Of a stretch of DNA of 29,860 nt, positions 6,587 through 13,676 are shown piece after piece (position 1 is the stretch's first letter; the number at the start of each line of letters is the position of its first letter). The notes beneath the pieces are model-generated. The model did not search any database. It saw only the letters and a list, made by a program, of their open reading frames with translations, and was not told the DNA's origin. Location: assembly GCA_937901255.1 (NCBI GenBank), contig CALCHN010000034.1, positions 1 to 29,860 on the forward strand, written 5' to 3'. Both the position numbers and the translations under genes were made by a program. This DNA is from an uncultured Flavobacteriales bacterium (GTDB lineage: Bacteria > Bacteroidota > Bacteroidia > Flavobacteriales_E > Vicingaceae).

Positions 6587-6690
6587 GCTCCGAAGGAGCG
6601 TAATTTAATCAGAATAGAGTGTAGCTCTATTCAAAAATAATAATGCGATGAGCTAACACTCACCGCTATTAAATATCGCTCCGTTGGAGC
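6587..6690. repeat. Head-to-head pair of REP-like hairpin elements, diverged copies of the 2.2-kb repeat element
   Basis: The left copy, in reverse orientation, is GCTCC-GAA-GGAGC (6587-6599), 12 bp, then GAATAGAG-TGTAG-CTCTATTC (6612-6632). The right copy, in forward orientation, is GCGATGAG-CTAACA-CTCACCGC (6645-6666), 11 bp, then GCTCC-GTT-GGAGC (6678-6690). The order and spacing match hairpins 2 and 3 of the tandem units at 2248-2293 and 2440-2485 (12-bp spacer). The left loop TGTAG is the exact complement of the tandem loop CTACA. Stem bases changed in pairs: C-G to A-T and T-A to A-T in the left copy, and A-T to G-C in the right copy, which also has one unpaired A/C. The pair ends 26 bp before the ridA start. 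Confidence 0.85.
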
Positions 6691-6716
6691 TTAATAAACT
6701 AAGTAAATTTAACGAT

Positions 6717-7094
6717 ATGAAAAAGATAATCAACACACCAAATGCACCGGCACCAATAGGTCCTTATAATCAGGCAGTTTTATTAAATAACATGCTTTAT
6801 ACGTCTGGACAAATTGCTATAAATCCGGAAACCAATGAATTAGTTTTAAGTAATATTAAAGAAGAAACTAAAATGGTGATGGAAAATTTAAAAGCAGTGT
6901 TGGCTGCTGCCGAAATGGGTTTTGAAAATGTGATAAAAACAAGCATATTCATTTCAAATATGGATAATTTTGCACAAATTAATGAAGTATATGGGAGTTA
7001 CTTTACTTCAGATTTTCCGGCAAGAGAAACCGTAGAGGTAGCTTGTTTGCCTAAAAATGTGAATGTAGAAATTTCTGTTATCGCTGCTAAATAA
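6717..7094 (+). CDS. ridA: RidA-family enamine/imine deaminase
   Basis: The protein has 125 residues from the ATG at 6717 (MKKIINTPNAPAPIGPYNQAV). The open frame reaches back to a TTG at 6684 inside the hairpin repeat, which would add 11 non-family residues and is rejected. Family features are PIGPYNQAV near the N terminus, LYTSGQIAINP, and the C-terminal block PARETVEVACLPKNVNVEI, which contains the Arg that binds the carboxylate of the enamine/imine substrate. RidA hydrolyses reactive 2-aminoacrylate-type intermediates released by PLP enzymes, protecting other PLP enzymes. The next gene, uvrA, starts 10 bp after its stop, so the two are probably one transcript. The PLP enzyme encoded divergently upstream may be coincidental. 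Confidence 0.92.
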   Translation: MKKIINTPNAPAPIGPYNQAVLLNNMLYTSGQIAINPETNELVLSNIKEETKMVMENLKAVLAAAEMGFENVIKTSIFISNMDNFAQINEVYGSYFTSDFPARETVEVACLPKNVNVEISVIAAK

Positions 7095-7103
7095 AAGCTA
7101 TTA

Positions 7104-9959
7104 ATGATAGAAAACGAAGAGGTAATTGAAGTAATTGGAGCAAGGGTACATAACCTTAAAGATGTTTCTATAAAAATTCCCAGAAACCAATTAGTGGTAA
7201 TGACGGGAGTGAGTGGGAGCGGAAAATCTTCTTTAGCTTTTGATACCATTTATGCGGAAGGTCAGCGTAGGTACTTAGAAACTTTCTCAGCTTATGCTCG
7301 TCAGTTTTTAGGCACAATGGAACGTCCGGATGTGGATAAAATTAACGGACTAAGTCCTGTTATTGCCATTGAGCAAAAAACCATCAGTAAAAACCCTCGT
7401 TCTACCGTAGGAACCATTACCGAAATTTATGATTTTTTCAGGTTGCTCTACGCTAGGGTAGCCAATGCTTATTCATACAATACGGGCGAATTAATGGTGA
7501 AATTTACCACCAACCAAATTGTAGATTTAATTGTAGAGCAATACCAAGGAAAGAAAATTTTGTTGTTAGCACCTATTATTAAAGGTAGAAAAGGACATTA
7601 TAAAGAGTTGTTTGCTCAGTTTATGAAGCAAGGGTTTTTAAAAGTTCGTATTGATGGTGAGTTAATGGAAATGCATCCTAAAATGCAACTCGATAGGTAT
7701 AAAATTCATGATATTGAATTAGTGGTAGATCAACTTAAAGTTAAAAAAGAAGATTACCAACGCATACTTGCTTCCGTAGAAACTACCCTAAAGTTGGGAG
7801 ATGATAGTTTAATGGTTTATGAATTTCAAGTTACTGAAGACAAAAAGAATCCTCCTAAATTCAGGTTGTTGAGCAAGAAATTAATGTGCCCGACAACAGG
7901 AATTTCGTATAACGAACCCGAGCCCAACTTGTTTTCTTTTAACTCGCCTTATGGAGCATGTAAGAAATGTAGCGGTTTAGGTCAAATTTCTGAAATTGAC
8001 ATTAAAAAAGTAATACCTAACCCCAAACTGAGTATTAAAAAAGGCGGCATTGCACCTTTAGGAGATTACAAAAACAACTGGGCATTTAAACAAGTTGAGG
8101 GAATAGCTGCTCACTATGGATTTACCGTAAACACTCCTCTTAGTGAAATTGAAGATGAAGCGTTAGATTGTTTGCTTTATGGTTCTTCAGAACCTATTAA
8201 CATGACTCATGAGGTGGATGGTCAGACTAAAAATTACCAATTAGATTTTGAAGGGGTAATTAATATTGTATTGCGACAGTTAGAAGAAAAATCTTCACCA
8301 TCATTAACTAGATGGGCAAGTAGTTTTATGAATAAAATTAATTGTCCGGATTGCGGTGGTAGCAGATTGAAAAAAGAAGCTTTATATTTTAAAATTGATG
8401 ATAAAAATATTGGAGAAATTGCCACTAAAGATTTAAGTGAGTTAGGCAAATGGACTGCCAAAATTGATAAAAACCGTAAGCAGTTTTTTGGCGAGAAGCA
8501 CGAAATAGCAGAAGAAATTTTAAAAGAAATAAATAAACGTCTCCAATTTTTGTTGGATGTAGGGTTAGATTACTTAACCCTAAACAGACCTGCAGCAACT
8601 TTATCAGGAGGAGAAGCTCAACGAATTAGGTTAGCTACACAAATAGGTTCTCAATTGGTAAATGTGTTGTATATTTTAGATGAACCGAGTATAGGCTTAC
8701 ATCAAAGAGATAATCAGCGATTGATAAACTCCCTAAAAGAATTAAGAGATGTTGGCAATTCTATTATTGTTGTGGAACATGATAAAGACATTATGTTGGC
8801 TTCAGATTATATTATAGATATTGGACCAAAAGCGGGGAAACACGGAGGACATGTTGTTGCATCAGCTACACCAAAAGAATTTCTAAAACTTTCTACCAAT
8901 ACAGCAGCATTTTTAAATCATCAAATAAATATTGATATCCCCAAAAAACGAAGAAAAGGAAATGGCAATTTTATCGAACTTAGTGGAGCATCGGGTAATA
9001 ATTTAAAAAATGTAAATCTTAAACTTCCGTTAGGAATGTTTGTTTGTGTTACAGGAGTTTCAGGTAGTGGAAAATCTACATTGATTAATGAAACCTTGTA
9101 TCCAATTATCAATCAACATATTTATAATGCTGTAAAAAAACCGTTGCCTTATAAAACAATAAAAGGCTTGGAACATATTGATAAAATTATTGATATCAGT
9201 CAGACACCTATAGGAAGAACACCTCGTTCAAACCCTGCAACGTATTCAAATGTTTTTGGAGATATACGTTTATTATTTAGCAACTTGCCAGAAGCTAAAA
9301 TAAGAGGTTACAAACCAGGCAGATTTTCTTTTAATGTAAAAGGAGGAAGATGTGAAAGTTGTCAAGGAGCAGGAGTAAAAACCATAGAGATGAACTTTTT
9401 ACCCGATGTTTATGTAATGTGTGATGAGTGTAATGGTAAAAGATACAACAGAGAAACGTTAGAGGTAAGGTACAAAGGAAAGTCTATTAGTGATGTGTTG
9501 AATATGAGTATAGAACAAGCAGTAGTTTTCTTTGAAAATCATCCTAATATTTTACAGAAAATAAAAACACTTAATGATGTTGGTTTGGGTTATATAAATT
9601 TAGGACAACCATCAACAACACTTTCGGGTGGAGAAGCACAACGTGTAAAATTAGCTGCCGAATTAGCTAAACGACAAACAGGTAAAACCTTATATATTTT
9701 AGATGAACCTTCCACAGGTTTGCATTTTGAAGATATTAAAGTATTGTTGGACGTTTTAAATAAATTAGTTGAAATAGGCAATACAGTGTTGGTTGTAGAA
9801 CATAATTTAGACATTATTAAAGTAGCAGATTATATTGTAGATGTTGGTCCGGAAGGCGGACAAGGAGGAGGAAAGATTGTTGCCGAAGGAACACCCGAAC
9901 AATTGACGAAGAATAAAAAGAGTTATACGGCTAGCTTTTTAAAAGAAGAGTTAAAGTAA
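7104..9959 (+). CDS. uvrA: Excinuclease ABC subunit A
   Basis: This 951-residue protein is a full-length UvrA, the damage-recognition ATPase of nucleotide excision repair, which acts with UvrB on DNA. It has two ABC modules. Walker A motifs are GVSGSGKSS (residues 35-43) and GVSGSGKST, signatures are LSGGEAQRIRLA and LSGGEAQRVKLA, and Walker B motifs are YILDEPSIGLH and YILDEPSTGLH. The C-terminal zinc finger is intact (CESC and, 20 residues on, CDEC). In the first zinc module the first pair is reduced to one Cys (CPTTG in place of CPxCG), while the second pair (CKKC) is present. I believe this variant is common in Bacteroidota UvrA, but cannot check it here. The start directly follows ridA. 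A second UvrA paralogue elsewhere in the genome is possible. Confidence 0.97.
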   Translation: MIENEEVIEVIGARVHNLKDVSIKIPRNQLVVMTGVSGSGKSSLAFDTIYAEGQRRYLETFSAYARQFLGTMERPDVDKINGLSPVIAIEQKTISKNPRSTVGTITEIYDFFRLLYARVANAYSYNTGELMVKFTTNQIVDLIVEQYQGKKILLLAPIIKGRKGHYKELFAQFMKQGFLKVRIDGELMEMHPKMQLDRYKIHDIELVVDQLKVKKEDYQRILASVETTLKLGDDSLMVYEFQVTEDKKNPPKFRLLSKKLMCPTTGISYNEPEPNLFSFNSPYGACKKCSGLGQISEIDIKKVIPNPKLSIKKGGIAPLGDYKNNWAFKQVEGIAAHYGFTVNTPLSEIEDEALDCLLYGSSEPINMTHEVDGQTKNYQLDFEGVINIVLRQLEEKSSPSLTRWASSFMNKINCPDCGGSRLKKEALYFKIDDKNIGEIATKDLSELGKWTAKIDKNRKQFFGEKHEIAEEILKEINKRLQFLLDVGLDYLTLNRPAATLSGGEAQRIRLATQIGSQLVNVLYILDEPSIGLHQRDNQRLINSLKELRDVGNSIIVVEHDKDIMLASDYIIDIGPKAGKHGGHVVASATPKEFLKLSTNTAAFLNHQINIDIPKKRRKGNGNFIELSGASGNNLKNVNLKLPLGMFVCVTGVSGSGKSTLINETLYPIINQHIYNAVKKPLPYKTIKGLEHIDKIIDISQTPIGRTPRSNPATYSNVFGDIRLLFSNLPEAKIRGYKPGRFSFNVKGGRCESCQGAGVKTIEMNFLPDVYVMCDECNGKRYNRETLEVRYKGKSISDVLNMSIEQAVVFFENHPNILQKIKTLNDVGLGYINLGQPSTTLSGGEAQRVKLAAELAKRQTGKTLYILDEPSTGLHFEDIKVLLDVLNKLVEIGNTVLVVEHNLDIIKVADYIVDVGPEGGQGGGKIVAEGTPEQLTKNKKSYTASFLKEELK

Positions 9960-10001
9960 GTGATATAGAGCTCACAATAACTACTAATAGATAAAAAAAC
10001 A

Positions 10002-10009
10002 TAAATTTG
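10002..10009 (+). promoter_or_regulatory. Bacteroidota-type -7 promoter element
   Basis: TAAATTTG matches TAnnTTTG exactly, 25 bp before the ATG of the LOG-family gene and 42 bp after the uvrA stop. It suggests the LOG gene has its own transcript with a leader of about 20 nt. Confidence 0.5.
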
Positions 10010-10034
10010 CCGACTTATCAAATAAAAAACATTC

Positions 10035-10751
10035 ATGGGAAATAAAGATTACAACGAAGAACACAATAAAATACATCACGATAAAGATTGGAACGAAATA
10101 AAAGCCAACGATTCTTGGGCAATTTTTAAAATGATGTCGGAATTAGTTAATGGTTTTGAAACATTGGCAAAAATAGGCCCTTGCGTTAGTATATTTGGTT
10201 CTGCACGAACAACTCCCGATAATAAATATTACCATTTAGCAGAGGAAATTGGTGCTAAATTAGCCGAGAATGGCTATGGAGTTATAACAGGTGGTGGTCC
10301 TGGAATTATGGAAGCAGGGAATAAAGGAGCTTTTAGCGTTCAAGGAAAATCGGTAGGATTAAACATAGACCTACCTTTTGAGCAGAAACATAACGATTAT
10401 ATAGATCTTGATAAATTAATGACTTTCGACTACTTTTTTGTGAGAAAAGTAATGTTTGTAAAATATTCTCAAGGGTTTGTGGTTCTTCCTGGTGGTTTTG
10501 GAACCTTAGATGAACTTTTTGAAGCAATTACCTTAATACAAACAAAAAAAATAGGAAGATTTCCTATAGTTTTAATAGGTAAAGATTATTGGCAAGGTTT
10601 GTTTGATTGGATTAAATCTACTTTATTAGAAAAAGAAAAAAATATTAGTCCAGAAGACTTAAACCTTATTAATATATGTGACACTGCTGATGAGGCGGTT
10701 AAATGTATCACTGATTTCTACAACGATTATTTACTTCGCCCCAACTTCTAA
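10035..10751 (+). CDS. LOG-family (TIGR00730) Rossmann-fold nucleotide phosphoribohydrolase
   Basis: This 238-residue protein belongs to the LOG / lysine-decarboxylase-like family. Motifs are VSIFGSARTTPD (Rossmann strand 1), VITGGGPGIMEAGNKGA, and the hallmark PGGFGTLDELFEAITLIQTKKI, whose PGGxGTxxE box forms the phosphoribose-binding and catalytic site. Characterised members hydrolyse nucleoside 5'-monophosphates, including cytokinin ribotides, to base plus ribose phosphate. Older annotations as lysine decarboxylase are wrong for this family. The N-terminal extension of about 50 residues (HHDKDWNEIKANDSWAIFKM) is typical of the longer bacterial subgroup. It stands alone between uvrA and the envelope gene cluster. 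The physiological substrate is unknown. Confidence 0.9.
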   Translation: MGNKDYNEEHNKIHHDKDWNEIKANDSWAIFKMMSELVNGFETLAKIGPCVSIFGSARTTPDNKYYHLAEEIGAKLAENGYGVITGGGPGIMEAGNKGAFSVQGKSVGLNIDLPFEQKHNDYIDLDKLMTFDYFFVRKVMFVKYSQGFVVLPGGFGTLDELFEAITLIQTKKIGRFPIVLIGKDYWQGLFDWIKSTLLEKEKNISPEDLNLINICDTADEAVKCITDFYNDYLLRPNF

Positions 10752-10844
10752 CTTGATTTTGTATTTGCTTTAAGAATCAGATTTATTAACATTTACAAGT
10801 TGAAAAAACTACAATTTTCTTAAGATTTCATCAAAAGATTAAGC

Positions 10845-10852
10845 TATGTTTG
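10845..10852 (+). promoter_or_regulatory. Bacteroidota-type -7 promoter element for the envelope gene cluster
   Basis: TATGTTTG matches TAnnTTTG exactly. It lies 102 bp before the ATG at 10955, in the 203-bp gap after the LOG gene, and would give a leader of about 95 nt. No other exact match on this strand was seen in the gap. Confidence 0.45.
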
Positions 10853-10954
10853 TTTTGTCTTAAGTTTGCTTTTTGTTAATAACTTGAGAAAAAAATTAGG
10901 AATATCAATTTTTTGTTATATTTTTATTGCCTGAATCGCAATAAATTATATGTT

Positions 10955-12274
10955 ATGATAAGAAAAATTACAATTTTTGCCGTTTTATTTTCATGTGTAA
11001 TAGCACAGAAATCCTTTGCTCAGAGTGAATCTGGAGGGAATGGACTAAAATATATTCCTTCTATTGGAGCCAACTTCGGAACACTTTCTTACATGGGTAA
11101 CTTGCAAGGATCAGAAGGCTCTTCTGTTTTTACTTATTGGAGACCAGTTTATGGCGTTTATTTAGAAAAGAAAATCGGAAGTTTTGTAGGCATTACTGCT
11201 AATGGTATGTTTGGAACTGTTTCTAAAAGCCAATTAGATGATAATGTGTTTCATAATTTTGAAACTAAAGTTACTAACTTCGATTTAAACTTGTTGTTAG
11301 ATTTTGACAATGGTAAAATTGTAAATGAAAATTCTGTTTTTTCACCATTTATCTCTGTGGGTTTTGGATACTTAATGTTCGATCCTAAAGGAGATTTATT
11401 TGATAAGAATGGTAATTTTTACCACCATTGGAGTGATGGAACATTAAGGGATATTCCTGAAAACATGCCTGGTTCAGATACTTCTTCCATGCTTTTAACA
11501 AGAGATTATAAATATGAAACTACGTTAAAAGATTCTACTAACAATTATCCAAAAACAGCCTTTACCATTCCTATTAGATTTGGATTGAAATTTAAACTTT
11601 CTCCACATTTACATGCCAGAGCAACAGTTGCTTATATCTTAACTACAACAGAATACTTAGATAATTTAAGTGGAGGAGGAAGTGATAAAATGTTCCAAAC
11701 TTCATTTGGTTTGCAATATAATTTTGCTGGAACTTCTTCTTCTAATGATAAGTATAAAGATTTCGATTTCTCTAAATTAGATAAAGAAGATAGTGATGGA
11801 GATGGAGTAGTGGATTTAAATGATAAATGCCCAGGTACAAAATCAGGCGTTACAGTTGATGCGACTGGTTGTGCTTTAGATAGTGATAAAGATGGGGTGC
11901 CAGATTATTTAGATAAAGAACCAAATACTCCAGCAGGAACATTAGTTAATAAAGATGGTGTTACACTTACGGATGCTATGATTGCTGAAGAACATGCTAT
12001 GAAAGATTCTGTAATTACCGAATACAAAACATTTAAAGCAGAAGATTTGTCTGATGAGGAAATGAAAGAAATACAAGCATTGTACGAGCAAAATAAAGGA
12101 GGTCAAATAGGTCAGACTACTATGCCTGCTAAATTTGTTCCGTTAGATACAGATAAAGATAAGTATTTATCAGCAAAAGAAATTACAAATGCAATCGACC
12201 AATTTTTTGAAGGTGAGAATGACCTTACTGCAAAAGATTTGAATGAGTTGATTGATTTTTATTTCCAGCAATAA
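10955..12274 (+). CDS. Outer membrane beta-barrel protein with thrombospondin type 3 repeats and an EF-hand-like loop
   Basis: The protein has 439 residues from the ATG at 10955, with signal peptide MIRKITIFAVLFSCVIAQKSFAQ. An upstream TTG at 10913 would spoil it. Residues about 25-265 alternate like an OmpA-type barrel and end in GLQYNFAG. Residues about 278-325 hold thrombospondin type 3 calcium motifs (DSDGDGVVDLNDKCPG and DSDKDGVPDYLD). Near residue 398 the loop DTDKDKYLSAKE fits an EF-hand (acidic positions 1, 3, 5 and 12), though position 6 is Lys instead of Gly. There is no OmpA peptidoglycan-binding domain at the C terminus. The protein at 13677 is a paralogue: WSDGTLRDI against WSDGSIRNI, and both share a TD-x-MI segment after the calcium repeats. 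The next gene starts 16 bp downstream. It likely sits in the outer membrane; the rest of its role is unknown. Confidence 0.85.
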   Translation: MIRKITIFAVLFSCVIAQKSFAQSESGGNGLKYIPSIGANFGTLSYMGNLQGSEGSSVFTYWRPVYGVYLEKKIGSFVGITANGMFGTVSKSQLDDNVFHNFETKVTNFDLNLLLDFDNGKIVNENSVFSPFISVGFGYLMFDPKGDLFDKNGNFYHHWSDGTLRDIPENMPGSDTSSMLLTRDYKYETTLKDSTNNYPKTAFTIPIRFGLKFKLSPHLHARATVAYILTTTEYLDNLSGGGSDKMFQTSFGLQYNFAGTSSSNDKYKDFDFSKLDKEDSDGDGVVDLNDKCPGTKSGVTVDATGCALDSDKDGVPDYLDKEPNTPAGTLVNKDGVTLTDAMIAEEHAMKDSVITEYKTFKAEDLSDEEMKEIQALYEQNKGGQIGQTTMPAKFVPLDTDKDKYLSAKEITNAIDQFFEGENDLTAKDLNELIDFYFQQ

Positions 12275-12290
12275 TTTAAATTGATATAAA

Positions 12291-13607
12291 ATGATTAAAC
12301 AGTTATTTCTAATAGTAAATTTTGTAAGTATCTTTTTCTACCAACTATTTTTCACTTCAGATGTAACTGTTAAACAAAACATGCCTGCTTCTATACAGCC
12401 TAATGGTGAAGTGGAGGTGGAGCTGGTTATAACTAAAGCTGATATTACTGGTTTTGCAAAAATTCAACAAGAAATTCCAGAAGGATTTGTTGTAGAACCA
12501 TTAGAAACTGCTGGAGCAACTTTTTCATTTAAAGAACAAAAGCTAAAGCTTATTTGGATGGCATTGCCTCAAAACAATGAGTTTTCTATCAAGTATAAAC
12601 TTAAAAATGTTGCTCATTCCTCTGGAAAATATACCATTACCGGTAAATTTTCTTACATAGCCGATAATGAAAGAATGAATGTTGAAATTCCTACAGCAAA
12701 CATTACTGTCTCTACCGAAGAGTTAGTTGCTGAAGAAACAGAATCATCATCTAATACAGGTACAGAAGATGAAGAAAGTCGTGTTCCTGCTACAAATAAT
12801 TCAGAAACATCTTTATCAGCTTCAAGAAACATTGATAATGTTGGTGATAATAAATTTAAAGTAACACTTAACATCAATAAAGAAAACGTAGAAGGTTTTG
12901 CTAAATTATCAGAACTTATTCCAGCTGGTTTTACTGCATCTAACAACAATTCAGCAGGAGGTGTTTTTTCCGTTGAAAATAATGAAGTAAAAGTACTTTG
13001 GTTATCTGTTCCATCAGAAAACACATTTGAAGTAAGTTATTTTATAGAAAGTAATTCTGCTTCTGGAATGCAAGAAATTTCGGGTGTTTTATCTTACTTA
13101 AAAGGAGAAGAAACGCAAAAACATCAAATAGCAGCAACTAGCTTTTCTACTGCTGGTGAAAGCTTAGCTTCAAATGATACTGAAAATGAGGAGGAAGATG
13201 AAACAAGCCTTCAAAATAAAGTAGATAATAAAGTTGAGGAAGATACTGAAGATGAGGTAGTAGTTGATAATACAGAAGAAGAAACTAAAAGAACTACTCC
13301 TGTAACAAATACTCCTTCTCCAGAAAAAAATGTAACCTATAAAGTGCAAGTAGGAGCTTTTAGAGAAGGTATTACCATAGAAAAATATCAAAAGAAGTTT
13401 AAACTAAACGATCAAATTAACTTAGAAAATCACCAAGGTTGGACAAAGTTAATTACAGGTAGCTTTTCTGAATATAAATCAGCAAGAGATAAACGTAACA
13501 ATTTGAGAAACAAAGTAAAAACTGCTTTTGTTACTGCTTATAACCAAGGAGAAAGAATTACAGTGCAAGAGGCTTTAATGATTACAAATCAAAAATGGGT
13601 TCAATAA
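12291..13607 (+). CDS. Exported protein with a duplicated unknown beta domain, acidic linker and SPOR-like domain
   Basis: This is a 438-residue protein with an N-terminal hydrophobic segment (MIKQLFLIVNFVSIFFYQLFF). Two copies of one domain lie at about 25-140 and 184-285, with matching blocks GFAKIQQEIPEGF / GFAKLSELIPAGF and LIWMALPQNNEFSI / VLWLSVPSENTFEV. Each looks like an immunoglobulin-type beta sandwich, but I do not recognise the family. An acidic low-complexity linker follows (about 290-345, rich in Glu and Asp). The C-terminal part (about 346-430) begins YKVQVGAF and has the beta-alpha-beta pattern of a SPOR domain, with a closing AFVTAYNQGERITVQEA like the SPOR modules of the next gene. 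SPOR domains bind glycan strands stripped of stem peptides. It is sandwiched between two paralogous barrel genes (gaps 16 and 69 bp), suggesting one assembly. Confidence 0.8.
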   Translation: MIKQLFLIVNFVSIFFYQLFFTSDVTVKQNMPASIQPNGEVEVELVITKADITGFAKIQQEIPEGFVVEPLETAGATFSFKEQKLKLIWMALPQNNEFSIKYKLKNVAHSSGKYTITGKFSYIADNERMNVEIPTANITVSTEELVAEETESSSNTGTEDEESRVPATNNSETSLSASRNIDNVGDNKFKVTLNINKENVEGFAKLSELIPAGFTASNNNSAGGVFSVENNEVKVLWLSVPSENTFEVSYFIESNSASGMQEISGVLSYLKGEETQKHQIAATSFSTAGESLASNDTENEEEDETSLQNKVDNKVEEDTEDEVVVDNTEEETKRTTPVTNTPSPEKNVTYKVQVGAFREGITIEKYQKKFKLNDQINLENHQGWTKLITGSFSEYKSARDKRNNLRNKVKTAFVTAYNQGERITVQEALMITNQKWVQ

Positions 13608-13676
13608 TTTTCCTGTTTTTAGCTAAATTGTATCTTTATTTCCCTATATTCGTATTACATTTCGTTAAGTAAAAGA

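Noticed and set aside
6684..6716. Upstream TTG start for ridA
   Set aside because: The TTG lies inside the GCTCC-GTT-GGAGC hairpin, and the added residues do not belong to the RidA family.
9960..9980. GTGA...TCAC palindrome after uvrA as a terminator
   Set aside because: The stem is only 4 bp with no T run, too weak to call.
12653..13024. 123-codon open frame antisense to the duplicated-domain gene
   Set aside because: It mirrors the strong coding frame on the plus strand, has no start context or family motif, and matches the low-complexity composition of the real gene.
13170..13391. Phe/Ile/Tyr-rich antisense frame that looks like a membrane protein
   Set aside because: The hydrophobic look comes from reading the Glu/Asp/Lys-rich linker codons on the opposite strand.
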